A stretch of 64,000 bases of DNA from SLRI01 sp964393275 (GTDB lineage: Bacteria; Pseudomonadota; Alphaproteobacteria; Geminicoccales; Geminicoccaceae): positions 1-64,000 of the forward strand of contig CAYMTA010000016.1 in the NCBI GenBank assembly GCA_964393275.1. The letters run 5' to 3'. The position numbers and the translations under genes are program-made. Positions 27,508-36,000 of this stretch are shown here, in pieces (positions within the stretch are counted from its first letter, which is position 1; every line of letters begins with the position of its first letter). The notes beneath the pieces are model-generated. The model made no database searches, was not told the origin of the DNA, and saw only the letters and a list, made by a program, of their open reading frames with translations.

Positions 27508-28047
27508 ATGGCCGAGGCTCTTGCGGTGGCCGGCCGCGCCGGCGCTGTCGGCGAGGCGATCGCCAGCTGTTTCGAGGTGCATGTCCTGCGCGACGAGCGC
27601 TGGGTCATCGACTGCATGTCGGAGCACGCCGAGGACGCGCTCGCCAATGCCCATGATCTGGCCCGGCGGGCGGAGGTCCTGGGTGTGAAGGTCATTCACG
27701 AGCGCTACAACCCGCGCACCGACCTGAGCGCCGCGCGCATCGTCTTCTGCGCGCTGAAGCCGCCCCGGCCGAAAGCAAGGCGGCTGGCGCCGGTCGGCGC
27801 CTTCGCTTCACGCCCGGGCGCGACGACGCCGGACGACCGGCCGTCCGGCGCGCCCCTGGCCGCCGAGGCTCCCTGGCAGGACGCCCGGCCGCCGACCTCC
27901 CTCGCGTCGCCGCCAGCCGCGCGTCGCCCGGCCGGCCGCCGGCCGCCGGCGCCCGATGCGGGATCCTGGCAGTTGTTCGCCTGGGCGAGCCTCGGGCTGG
28001 CGGTGACGGCGTCGCTGCTCTTCGTGCTGCTGCTGCTCGCCGGCTGA
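27508..28047 (+). CDS. Hypothetical protein with C-terminal membrane anchor
   Basis: This 179-residue protein is not recognised by name. The N-terminal 75 residues look like a folded domain (SCFEVHVLRDERWVIDCMSE, then VKVIHERYNPRTDLSAARIV). A proline/alanine/arginine-rich linker follows to about residue 145, and the protein ends in a single membrane helix (LGLAVTASLLFVLLLLAG). The ATG at 27508 follows GAGGAGCGGGA; an upstream ATG at 27478 lacks such a site. It converges on recJ and has no operon partner. Confidence 0.75.
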   Translation: MAEALAVAGRAGAVGEAIASCFEVHVLRDERWVIDCMSEHAEDALANAHDLARRAEVLGVKVIHERYNPRTDLSAARIVFCALKPPRPKARRLAPVGAFASRPGATTPDDRPSGAPLAAEAPWQDARPPTSLASPPAARRPAGRRPPAPDAGSWQLFAWASLGLAVTASLLFVLLLLAG

Positions 28048-28112
28048 TGGCGACGCGAGGATTTCGGAGCCATGCGGGAGATGATGGAGAAGGGAGCGCC
28101 CGGATGATGGCG

Positions 28113-30062
28113 TCAGTCGAGGGGCGCCGCGTCCAGGATCTCCAGGCCCGCCCGCTCGCGCCCCTGGTAGCTGTCGAGCCGGATCCGGCCGACGACCCGC
28201 AACGGACCGCCTTCGAGGAGCGCCCGGTCGAGGCCCGTCTCGGCCGAGCGGAAGGCGATGCCGCGCACCGCCGGCCCCGCCGGACCGGCGAGGAGGCAGG
28301 AGACGTGCCCACGGCCGACGGGGCGGGCCTGCATGACCCGCGCCACCTCGAGGACGAAGCGCGGCTCGTCATGACCGGCACCGAACGGGGCCAGGAGCCG
28401 CAGCTTCTTGGCGAGGTCGATAGTGACCGCGGCGAGCGAGAGGGCACCATCGAGCCCAAGCTCGGCCCGGCCGGGCTCGATCGTCGGGGCTTCGCTGGAA
28501 GCCGACAGGGCCATGGCCGCCTCGAGGCGGTGGCAGAGGAAGGCGTGCAGGGTCGAGAGCCTGCTCGCTTCGACGGTGAGCCCGGCCGCCATCCTGTGGC
28601 CGCCGCCGGCCTCGAGCAGGCCGGCGGCGCGCGCCGCGATGACCGCGGCACCGAGATCGAAGCCCGCGATCGAGCGGCCCGAGCCCTTGCCGGTGCCGCC
28701 CTCCAGGGCCACGACCACGGCCGGCCGGGCGAAACGCTCGGCGAGCCTGGCGGCGACGATGCCGATCACCCCCGCATGCCAGCCTTCCCCCGCGACCAGC
28801 AACAGGGGTGCTTGGTCCCGGAGTTGCGGTTCGACCGCCCGCAGCGCCGCTTCGAGCGTCTCGCGCTCGAGCGCCTGGCGCGTCGTGTTCAGGAGATCGA
28901 GCCGCGCCGCGAGCGCCGTTGCCTGCGCGGGATCCGTGGTCACCAGCAGGGATGCGCCGAGCAGGCTCTCGCCCATCCGCCCGCCCGCATTGAGGCGCGG
29001 TCCGAGCATGAAGCCGAGCTTGCGCGCGTCGTCGATCGTCTCGATGCCGGCGGCGGCGGCGAGCGCCACGAGCCCCGGATTGCCCTGGCGGCGGGCGATC
29101 TTGATGCCCTGCACGACGAAGGCGCGGTTCAGGCCGATGAGCGGCACGACATCGCAGACCGTGCCGAGTGCCACGAGATCGAGGGCGGCCATGAGATCCG
29201 GCTCGGCCCGGGCGGCGAACGCGCCGGCACCGCGCAGCGCCCGGCCGAGCGCCACCAGGAGGACGAAAGCGACTCCGACCGCGGCGAGGTCGACGAGCGG
29301 GCTCGTCTGGTCCAGCCGGTTGGGGTTGATGACGGCGAAGGCCGGCGGCAGCTCGGCCTCGGCCGTGTGGTGATCGACGACGATCACCTCCTGCCCCGCC
29401 TCGGCGGCGGCGGCGAGCGCGGCATGGGCGGTGGTGCCGCTGTCGAGGCAGAGGACGAGCCGACAGCCTGCGCCCTCGAGCGACGCGAAGGCGGCGGCAT
29501 TGGGACCGTAGCCCTCGGTCAGCCGATCGGGGATCCGGACCTCGACGGGACAGCCCGCGGCCTCGAGGTAGCGGCGGACGAGCGCTGTCGAGGTGGCGCC
29601 ATCGACGTCGTAGTCGCCGATGATGCCGACGCGCTCGCTTCGGGCCACGGCGGCGCCGAGCCGCTCGACGGCGCGGTCGAGATCCAGGAGATGGGACGGG
29701 TCGGGCAGCCAGTCGCGCAGCCGGGGCTCGAGGAAGCCCGGCACCTCGGCGACCGCCATGCCGCGCGAGGCGAGCACCCTGCCCACGACCTCGGGCAGGC
29801 CGTGCTGCTGGCTGATCGCCCGGGCGGTGCAGCCTTCCTCGGCGGCGAGGCGCCAGATCCTGCCGGTGACCGACCGCTCGACCAGGACGTCGCCGGAGGC
29901 CGCGAGGTCGCGGCGCCGGCGGGCGGCACCCGCGCTCGGGGGAACGGCGCCTTCGCAGCCTGTCCCGGACGTTCGCGTGGCGCTTCCTTCCCCGACCTCT
30001 CGGGCAAGACTCTGGGAGCCTGCCGCCCCCGTCGGCCCAAGATCCGCCTCCTGGCCGATCAT
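28113..30062 (-). CDS. recJ: Single-stranded-DNA-specific exonuclease RecJ
   Basis: RecJ degrades single-stranded DNA 5' to 3' in recombination and repair. The 649-residue product has the DHH phosphoesterase motifs GDYDVDGATSTALV (near residue 148) and VVDHHTAE, DAALDLVALGTVCDVVPL-type core elements (LDLVALGTVCDVVPL), and the C-terminal DHHA1 signature GGGHRMAAGL. The first 50 residues are variable, so the start (ATG at 30062) is approximate. In many alphaproteobacteria recJ directly follows glpX; here the two are separated by 1.2 kb of repeats. Confidence 0.94.
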   Translation of the reverse strand: MIGQEADLGPTGAAGSQSLAREVGEGSATRTSGTGCEGAVPPSAGAARRRRDLAASGDVLVERSVTGRIWRLAAEEGCTARAISQQHGLPEVVGRVLASRGMAVAEVPGFLEPRLRDWLPDPSHLLDLDRAVERLGAAVARSERVGIIGDYDVDGATSTALVRRYLEAAGCPVEVRIPDRLTEGYGPNAAAFASLEGAGCRLVLCLDSGTTAHAALAAAAEAGQEVIVVDHHTAEAELPPAFAVINPNRLDQTSPLVDLAAVGVAFVLLVALGRALRGAGAFAARAEPDLMAALDLVALGTVCDVVPLIGLNRAFVVQGIKIARRQGNPGLVALAAAAGIETIDDARKLGFMLGPRLNAGGRMGESLLGASLLVTTDPAQATALAARLDLLNTTRQALERETLEAALRAVEPQLRDQAPLLLVAGEGWHAGVIGIVAARLAERFARPAVVVALEGGTGKGSGRSIAGFDLGAAVIAARAAGLLEAGGGHRMAAGLTVEASRLSTLHAFLCHRLEAAMALSASSEAPTIEPGRAELGLDGALSLAAVTIDLAKKLRLLAPFGAGHDEPRFVLEVARVMQARPVGRGHVSCLLAGPAGPAVRGIAFRSAETGLDRALLEGGPLRVVGRIRLDSYQGRERAGLEILDAAPLD

Positions 30063-30433
30063 GGCGGCATCGCCTGCCAGGATGGGGTGACGGGCCTCAT
30101 GGCCTTGCGGCGGAAAGGCGGCGAGCGCCGGCGGGACGCCGCGTGCCGCGCGATGCGCGGCCGCGGGGGCGCCGAGGGCTGAGGCCGCTGCCGGTCATGA
30201 GCCCGCCGGAGGTGGCCCGGGCCAGTCGCGGGGCCCGACCCGGCGCCGCCCGGCTCGCCGGCGATCGAGCCGGGGACCGGTTCGGGAACTGGCCATTGCG
30301 ACCGCAAGAATTCCGTGCAGCACGGGGAAGCACCCTGACGACGGCACAGGAAGGCGGTCGAACGGTGTTGATCCTGCCACCTTCCTTGCTTGCCACTTCC
30401 ACCCCTGGCGCGGACGCAGGCAAGGCAGCGTGA

Positions 30434-30457
30434 ATGATCAAAAAGGGGGGCGTCCTC
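30434..30457 (+). repeat. Degenerate arm of the dispersed element
   Basis: ATGATCAAAAAGGGGGGCGT followed by CCTC resembles the right arm at 384-407 with four substitutions. It is the first of a run of copies inside the recJ-glpX gap. Confidence 0.55.
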
Positions 30458-30568
30458 GTGGCTTTCGGGGACGGACGAAGGGCCGGGGCGAGAAGCGGGC
30501 GCATCCTTTGCTCGAGCAAGAGGCCGAGAAATATCATCTTTCCCCGGTTCCATCGGCCGGGGCACGAA

Positions 30569-30652
30569 GAAGGATTCCTCCGTTTTTGACCACGCATGTG
30601 GACGCACGGCGCCTCTGGACATGGGTGGAAGGGTTGAGAAGGGAGGTGTCCC
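30569..30652. repeat. Degenerate hairpin copy of the dispersed element
   Basis: The left side GAAGGATTCCTCCGTTTTTG and the right side TTGAGAAGGGAGGTGTCCC (30634-30652) are diverged complementary arms around a roughly 45-bp centre that includes ACGCACGGCGCCTC. Confidence 0.55.
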
Positions 30653-30740
30653 ACCGGGTCCGGATTCAGGTGACGTCGCGAGGCGCTGACTGATTCGCCT
30701 TCGAGCGGCCGCGCAAGGCAGGCAGCGGGGTCCCTTCGGC
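30641..30740. repeat. 100-bp imperfect direct repeat, copy 1
   Basis: Starting GGGAGGTGTCCCACCGGGTC and including CGGATTCAGGTGACGTCGCG and TCGAGCGGCCGCGCAAGGCA, this segment aligns with 31101-31200. It begins at the end of one element arm, which suggests that the repeating unit is longer than the hairpin. Confidence 0.7.
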
Positions 30741-30747
30741 ACGAAGA

Positions 30748-30830
30748 GGGACGCCTCCCTCTTTAACCATTCGTCCCAACGCGCGGCGCCTCCCATCATC
30801 GATGGAAAAGTTAAAAAGGGAGGTGTCCCC
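30748..30830. repeat. Hairpin copy of the dispersed element
   Basis: The left arm GGGACGCCTCCCTCTTTAAC followed by CAT (30748-30770) pairs with the right arm ending in an exact TTAAAAAGGGAGGTGTCCCC (30811-30830). About 35 bp separate the arms, against one base in the 15290 copy. Confidence 0.85.
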
Positions 30831-30990
30831 CCGGCGCCCGCCCGTCGGCCGCGGCCTTGTCCAGCTGAAAAACGTGCTTCGCCAAAGCCACGCCGTTGAT
30901 GCCAGCCAGGTCCGGGGACGCCTCCCCTGCTGGCGGTCGACCACGCCGCTTCCCTGGCACAAGGATGCCGGCGAAGGGTGTCCGCCCCAT

Positions 30991-31070
30991 CACCTCTCTT
31001 CTCAACCATGCGGGCCGACGGGCGCGGCCGTCCATCGGGGATGAGAAGGGTTAAAAAAGGAGGTGTCCCC
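30991..31070. repeat. Hairpin copy of the dispersed element
   Basis: The left arm CACCTCTCTTCTCAACCAT (30991-31009) pairs with the right arm TTAAAAAAGGAGGTGTCCCC (31051-31070; 19 of 20 matches to consensus). Confidence 0.8.
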
Positions 31071-31100
31071 CCGGCGCGGGCGGCGCCAGTCGTCGGGCGA

Positions 31101-31200
31101 GCAGGTGTCCCATCGGGACCGGATTCAGGCGACGTTGCGACGTGGTGCCGGATTTGCTGTCGAGCGGCGGCGCGAGGCAGGTCGCGACGCCCCTTCGACC
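31101..31200. repeat. 100-bp imperfect direct repeat, copy 2
   Basis: This copy starts near GCAGGTGTCCCATCGGGACC and contains CGGATTCAGGCGACGTTGCG and TCGAGCGGCGGCGCGAGGCA, matching 30641-30740 with scattered substitutions. Confidence 0.7.
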
Positions 31201-31293
31201 CGGCACGGGCTGGCGCGTCGACGGTCGAGCGGCACCCGGCCTCGGCTCGCTGTCCAGCCCATGGAGCGCCATCGAGACGTTTCGGACAGCCGC

Positions 31294-32286
31294 TCAACGG
31301 CCGAAATGCGGGGCGACGGCGCTCTTGCGCGGCAGGTTGTGCTCGGCCTCGATCAGCCGGACGGTGCCGCTCTTCGAGCGCATCACGATGGATTGCGTGA
31401 AGAGCCGGTCGCCGAGCCGACGCACGCCCTTGAGCATGGTGCCGTCGGTGACGCCGGTGGCGGTGAACATGACGTCGCCCTTGGCCAGGTCCTCGACGCT
31501 GTAGACGCGGTCGAGGTCCTCGATGCCGAGCTTCCTCGCGCGCGCGCGCTCCTCGTCGTTGCGGAAGATCAGCCGGCCCTGGAGCTGGCCGCCGATGCAG
31601 CGCAGCGCCGCCGCCGCCAGCACACCCTCGGGCGAGCCGCCTGAGCCCATGTAGATGTCGATGCCGCTGCCCGGCCGCGAGGTCGCGATGACCCCGGCGA
31701 CGTCGCCGTCGCCGATCAGCCGGATGCGGGCACCGGCGGCGCGCACCTCGGCGATCAGCTTCTCGTGGCGCGGCCGGTCGAGGATGCAGACGACGAGGTC
31801 CTCCACGGCAACGCCCTTGGCCTCGGCGAGACGCCCGAGATTGGTTCCGGCACTGTCCTCGATGCCGATCACGCCCTGCGGCAGGCCGCCGCCGACGGCG
31901 ATCTTCTGCATGTAGACGTCGGGGGCGTTGAGAAAGGCGCCGCGCGGCGCCATGGCGAGGCAGGCGATGGCGTTGGGGCCGCCCTTGGCGGTGATCGTGG
32001 TGCCCTCCAGGGGATCGAGGGCGATATCGAGCTTGGGCCCCCGGCCGGTGCCGACCTCCTCGCCGATATAGAGCATCGGCGCCTCGTCGCGCTCGCCCTC
32101 GCCGATCACGACGACGCCGTCGATGTCGAGCACGTTGAGGGCGTGGCGCATCGCATCGACGGCCGCCTGGTCCGCCGCCTTCTCGTCGCCGCGGCCCATC
32201 CAGCGCGAGCAGGCGAGCGCCGCCGCCTCGGTGACCCGGACGGAATCCAGCGCCAGGTTGCGGTCTTCGCTCTGGTAGTCGGTCAT
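31294..32286 (-). CDS. glpX: Class II fructose-1,6-bisphosphatase GlpX
   Basis: GlpX hydrolyses fructose-1,6-bisphosphate in gluconeogenesis. The 330-residue product has the inositol-phosphatase-like metal motifs GEGERDEAPMLYIGEEVG (near residue 63) and DPLEGTTITAKG (near residue 93), plus GSGGSPEGVLAAAAL. The ATG at 32286 follows GAGGA. It sits 44 bp after hom, an order common in alphaproteobacteria. Confidence 0.96.
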   Translation of the reverse strand: MTDYQSEDRNLALDSVRVTEAAALACSRWMGRGDEKAADQAAVDAMRHALNVLDIDGVVVIGEGERDEAPMLYIGEEVGTGRGPKLDIALDPLEGTTITAKGGPNAIACLAMAPRGAFLNAPDVYMQKIAVGGGLPQGVIGIEDSAGTNLGRLAEAKGVAVEDLVVCILDRPRHEKLIAEVRAAGARIRLIGDGDVAGVIATSRPGSGIDIYMGSGGSPEGVLAAAALRCIGGQLQGRLIFRNDEERARARKLGIEDLDRVYSVEDLAKGDVMFTATGVTDGTMLKGVRRLGDRLFTQSIVMRSKSGTVRLIEAEHNLPRKSAVAPHFGR

Positions 32287-32330
32287 CTCGTTCCTCGCTG
32301 GAAGTCTCGGGCCGCGGCCGGCGGCCGGGC

Positions 32331-33629
32331 TCAATTCGGCTCGATCCGGATCATCCGGGGCGGCTCGATGACGGTCGCCAGCGCCTCGATCGCGCCGAGC
32401 GCCGCGGTCATCGCCGCCTCGGTGGTCGTGTGGCTGGTCAAAACGATCGGCACCGGCTGGTTGGGGTTGCGGGCACGCTGGATCAGCGCCTCGATCGACA
32501 CGTTCTGGTCGCGCAGGATGGCCGCCACGTCGGCCAGCACGCCCGGCTGATCGAGCACCATCAGCCTGATGTAGTAGCAGCCTTCGTGCGCCGCCATGGG
32601 AGCGATCGGCTGATCGACGAGATCCCGGCTCGGCACGCCGAAGGCCGCGAGGCGGATGCCCCGGGCGATGTCGACGAGATCGGCCACGACCGCCGAGGCG
32701 GTGGGCCCGGCACCGGCCCCCCGGCCCTCGTGCATGACGAGGCCGACCGGGTCGGCGAGCACGCCGACCGCGTTGAACACGCCATCGACCCGGGCGATCG
32801 GCGAGTCCCGCCTGACCATCGCCGGATGGAGCCGCTGCTCGAGGCCGGCCGGTGTCAGCCGGGCCACGCCCAAGAGCTTGATCCGGTAGCCGAGCTCCTC
32901 GGCGAACTCGATGTCGAGCGCGCTGATGTGGCGAATGCCCTCGATGTGGATGGCGTCGAAGCGCGGCCGGCCGCCGAAGGCGATGGCGGCCAGGAGCGCC
33001 AGCTTGTGGGCGGCGTCGATGCCGTCGACGTCGAAGCTCGGATCGGCCTCGGCATAGCCCAGCCTCTGCGCTTCCTCGAGCACGTCGGCGAAATCGCGCC
33101 CGGTCTCGCGCATCACGGTCAGGATATAGTTGCAGGTGCCGTTGAGGATGCCGAAGACGCGCTGGACCGAATCGCCGGCGAGCCCCTCGCGGAGGCTCTT
33201 CACGATCGGAATGCCGCCGGCGACCGCCGCCTCGAAGGCCAGAGTCACGCCCGCCTCGTCGGCGAGGGCCGCGAGCTCGGCGCCGTGCCAGGCGAGCATC
33301 GCCTTGTTCGCTGTGACCACGGCCTTGCCATGGCGAAGGGCGGTGGTGCAGAGCTCGCGGGCGATGCCGTCCGCGCCGCCGATCAGCTCGACCACCACGT
33401 CGACATCTTCCGCCAGGGCCAGCTCGCGGGCATCCTCGACCCAGCGGCACGCATCGAGGGCGAGGCCCCGATCGCGCCCGCGGTCGCGGGCGGAGACCGC
33501 CACGAGCTCGATCGGCCGGCCGGCACGGCGGGCCAGGCGCGCCGGGTCGCTGGCGAGCAGCGCCACGGTGCCGGCGCCCACCGTGCCGAGGCCGGCGATG
33601 GCGACACGCAGCGATGCGGGTCCGCTCAA
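32331..33629 (-). CDS. hom: Homoserine dehydrogenase
   Basis: This NAD(P)-dependent enzyme reduces aspartate semialdehyde to homoserine on the way to threonine and methionine. The 432-residue product has the Rossmann motif AGLGTVGAGTV at the N-terminus, TANKAML, the family signature NGTCNYILT, DVDGIDAAHKLALLA, and a C-terminal ACT domain (YYIRLMVLDQPGVLADVAAI) for threonine feedback. The start is TTG at 33629, overlapping the aminotransferase stop (TTGA) and following GGAGG by 7 bases. Confidence 0.96.
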   Translation of the reverse strand: MSGPASLRVAIAGLGTVGAGTVALLASDPARLARRAGRPIELVAVSARDRGRDRGLALDACRWVEDARELALAEDVDVVVELIGGADGIARELCTTALRHGKAVVTANKAMLAWHGAELAALADEAGVTLAFEAAVAGGIPIVKSLREGLAGDSVQRVFGILNGTCNYILTVMRETGRDFADVLEEAQRLGYAEADPSFDVDGIDAAHKLALLAAIAFGGRPRFDAIHIEGIRHISALDIEFAEELGYRIKLLGVARLTPAGLEQRLHPAMVRRDSPIARVDGVFNAVGVLADPVGLVMHEGRGAGAGPTASAVVADLVDIARGIRLAAFGVPSRDLVDQPIAPMAAHEGCYYIRLMVLDQPGVLADVAAILRDQNVSIEALIQRARNPNQPVPIVLTSHTTTEAAMTAALGAIEALATVIEPPRMIRIEPN

Positions 33630-34873
33630 GACGCAGCCTCCACGAGGGCTGCCGGCAGGCGCGCTTCGGGCACGGGCACCGGCGCGCCGACCCCGCGCCG
33701 CCCGAGGAAGGCGCGGATGTTGCGCACGGCCTGGCGCAGCCGGTGCTTGTTCTCGACCAGCGCCATGCGGACATGGCCGTCGCCATGCTCGCCGAAGCCG
33801 ATGCCGGGCGAGACCGCGACATCCGCCTCCTCGAGCAGCAGCTTGGCGAAGGCGAGCGAGCCCATCTCGCGGCAGCTTTCGGGCAGCGGCGCCCAGCAGA
33901 ACATGGTGGCGGTCGGCTTCGGCACCGGCCAGCCGGCCTTCACCAGCCCGTCGACCAGCACGTCGCGCCGCTCGCGGTAGAGGGTGCGGGCCGCCTCGAC
34001 GCAGTCCTGGGGGCCGTTCAGGGCGGCCGTCGCCGCCACCTGGATCGGGGTGAAGGCGCCGTAGTCGAGATAGGACTTGATGCGGGTGAGCGCCTGGACG
34101 AGGCGGCGGTTGCCGGCGGCGAAGCCGATCCGCCAGCCCGGCATGGAGTAGGTCTTGGAGAGGCTCGAGAACTCGACGGCGACGTCGAAGGCGCCCTCGA
34201 CCTCGAGGATCGAGGGCGGCGGCCGGTCGAAGAAGATCTCGGCATAGGCGATGTCCGAGAGGATGAACATCCCGCGTGCCTTGGCCAGCGCCACGGCCTC
34301 CCGGTAGAAGTCGAGATCGACCTGCAGCGCCGTGGGATTGGAGGGGAAGTTGAGGATCATGGCCGAGGGCGGCGGCACCGAGTGCTCGGCCGAGCGGGCG
34401 AGGTCGCGGATCAGGTCGCGCCCGGGCGCCAGCTCGACATGGCGGATGGCGGCGCCGGCGATGATGAAGCCATAGGGGTGGATCGGGTAGCTCGGGTTGG
34501 GGGTGAGGATGGTGTCGCCGGGTGCGGTGATCGCCTGGGCGAGGTTGGCGAGCCCTTCCTTGGACCCCAGGGTGACGCAGACCTCGCTCTCGGGATCGAG
34601 CCCGACGCCGAAGCGGCGGTCGTAGTAGCGGGCGAGCGCCCGACGCAGCCCGGTGATGCCCCGGCTGGTCGAGTAGCGGTGGGTGCGGCCGTTCCGCACC
34701 GTCTCGACCAGCTTCTCGACGATGTGCGCCGGCGTCGGCTGGTCGGGATTGCCCATGCCGAGATCGATGATGTCGCGGCCACGGGCGCGGGCCGCCGCCT
34801 TCATCGCGTTGACCTCGGCGAAGACGTAGGGCGGCAGGCGTCGGATGCGGTGGAATTCGGGTTCGACGGTCAT
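33626..34873 (-). CDS. Class I/II aminotransferase (alanine transaminase/DapL-like)
   Basis: This 415-residue PLP-dependent aminotransferase is the type usually found directly before hom in alphaproteobacteria. Landmarks are the N-terminal RRLPPYVFAEVNAMK, DLGMGNPDQPTPAHI, NFPSNPTA, and the PLP lysine in SSLSKTYSMPGWRIGF. The family includes AlaC-type alanine transaminases and LL-diaminopimelate aminotransferase; the sequence alone does not settle the substrate. The ATG at 34873 is preferred over a codon 21 bp earlier. Confidence 0.93.
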   Translation of the reverse strand: MTVEPEFHRIRRLPPYVFAEVNAMKAAARARGRDIIDLGMGNPDQPTPAHIVEKLVETVRNGRTHRYSTSRGITGLRRALARYYDRRFGVGLDPESEVCVTLGSKEGLANLAQAITAPGDTILTPNPSYPIHPYGFIIAGAAIRHVELAPGRDLIRDLARSAEHSVPPPSAMILNFPSNPTALQVDLDFYREAVALAKARGMFILSDIAYAEIFFDRPPPSILEVEGAFDVAVEFSSLSKTYSMPGWRIGFAAGNRRLVQALTRIKSYLDYGAFTPIQVAATAALNGPQDCVEAARTLYRERRDVLVDGLVKAGWPVPKPTATMFCWAPLPESCREMGSLAFAKLLLEEADVAVSPGIGFGEHGDGHVRMALVENKHRLRQAVRNIRAFLGRRGVGAPVPVPEARLPAALVEAAS

Positions 34874-34925
34874 CAATCGGGCTCTGCAGGCCAAAGGGGG
34901 CGATCGGGGGCGCGGCCGGGCCCCT

Positions 34926-35780
34926 TCATCCGGAGCCGCCGTCCGGCTGGTATACGATCACCTCGTCGCCGTCGCCACCCATCTCGCCACTCGTCTCGCC
35001 ACCCACCTCGAAGGAGATGCGCCCGGCATCGAGCCCGGCCGCGACCAGGAGGGCGGCGACCCGCCGCGCGCGCTCCATCGCGAGGCCCGGCGTTTCGGGC
35101 TGGCCGCCGACAGCCCTGACGACGACCGGCCCGGTCAGGTCGCGCAGCACCTCGCCGACCGCTTCGAGGCGACCCCGTGCTTGCGGATCGAGATCGGCCG
35201 AGCCCGGCTCGAAGATCACGTGCAACGGCAGGCCGTCCAGGGCCGGCGTGCCCTCCAGGGGCTGCACCGCGGCGATCCCGGCCTGGGCGGCAGCGGCATC
35301 GATCCCCGGCGGCAGGCGTTGCAGCCCGTCGAGGAAATCACCGAGCGACCCGTCATCGGCGTCGCGGGCCAGCGAGTCCTGGACATAGGCGATCGTCAGA
35401 TCGGCCGCCGGATCGGGCGGGGCCTCGAGTTTCGGCGGGGCCTGAGCCGGAAGCGGCGGGACGGTCGGCAAGGGCGGCTGGCCAGTCGCCTGGCGCAGCG
35501 CGTCGCCCTGGTGGCGTGCATTGTCGCGGTCGGCCACGAGCCCCTCGACGATCGTTCGGCGCTGCTCCTGGGAGTAGCTGAGCCGCGGCCGCTCCGGCAC
35601 CTCCGCGAGCCGCGGATAGGGAGCCGCGGCGACCGTCGGGTCGTCGATCGCCGCCGGTCGGGGCGGCACCGAATCGAGCAGCTCGCCGCAGCCGCCGAGC
35701 CCGCCGAGCCCGATCAGCAGGGTCGCGAGGACGCCGACCCTGTGGCCCGTCCCGAGGCATCCTGGCCGTCGTTCCGTCAT
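34926..35780 (-). CDS. OmpA-like lipoprotein
   Basis: This 284-residue envelope protein has a signal sequence with lipobox LGGC around residues 27-30, so it is probably a lipoprotein. A long Pro/Ala-rich central part follows, and the C-terminal 100 residues resemble an OmpA-type peptidoglycan-binding fold (LHVIFEPGSADLDPQARGRL, then ERARRVAALLVAAGL). The ATG at 35780 has GGAG 6 bases before it. It is 52 bp upstream of the aminotransferase on the same strand. Confidence 0.78.
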   Translation of the reverse strand: MTERRPGCLGTGHRVGVLATLLIGLGGLGGCGELLDSVPPRPAAIDDPTVAAAPYPRLAEVPERPRLSYSQEQRRTIVEGLVADRDNARHQGDALRQATGQPPLPTVPPLPAQAPPKLEAPPDPAADLTIAYVQDSLARDADDGSLGDFLDGLQRLPPGIDAAAAQAGIAAVQPLEGTPALDGLPLHVIFEPGSADLDPQARGRLEAVGEVLRDLTGPVVVRAVGGQPETPGLAMERARRVAALLVAAGLDAGRISFEVGGETSGEMGGDGDEVIVYQPDGGSG

Positions 35781-36000
35781 CCGAGCTCCACTCGCCCCCG
35801 TTTCGGGCATCCGGGCCCGCCGTCACATGCCAGCCCCATTTCAGCACCTACGTCATTTGTTGCGACCGCCAGAGTTGGCGCAAGGCCCTGCTTGGGCTAG
35901 ACCGAACCACGCCGGGCCGGCAGACGCGAAAGGCGAGCCTGTCCTTTCGATCTCGAACAGGCGCGGCACCGGCGGTCAAAGCAAGGTAGGATAAGATCGA

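Larger units (their letters stand above)
30063..31293. other. 1.2-kb non-coding gap filled with hairpin repeats
   Basis: No gene is recognised between recJ and glpX. The part from about 30430 to 31200 consists of copies of the dispersed GGGAGGTGTCCCC element and imperfect direct repeats, listed separately. Frames stay open on both strands but code for low-complexity Arg/Pro/Gly sequence with no family resemblance. Confidence 0.75.
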
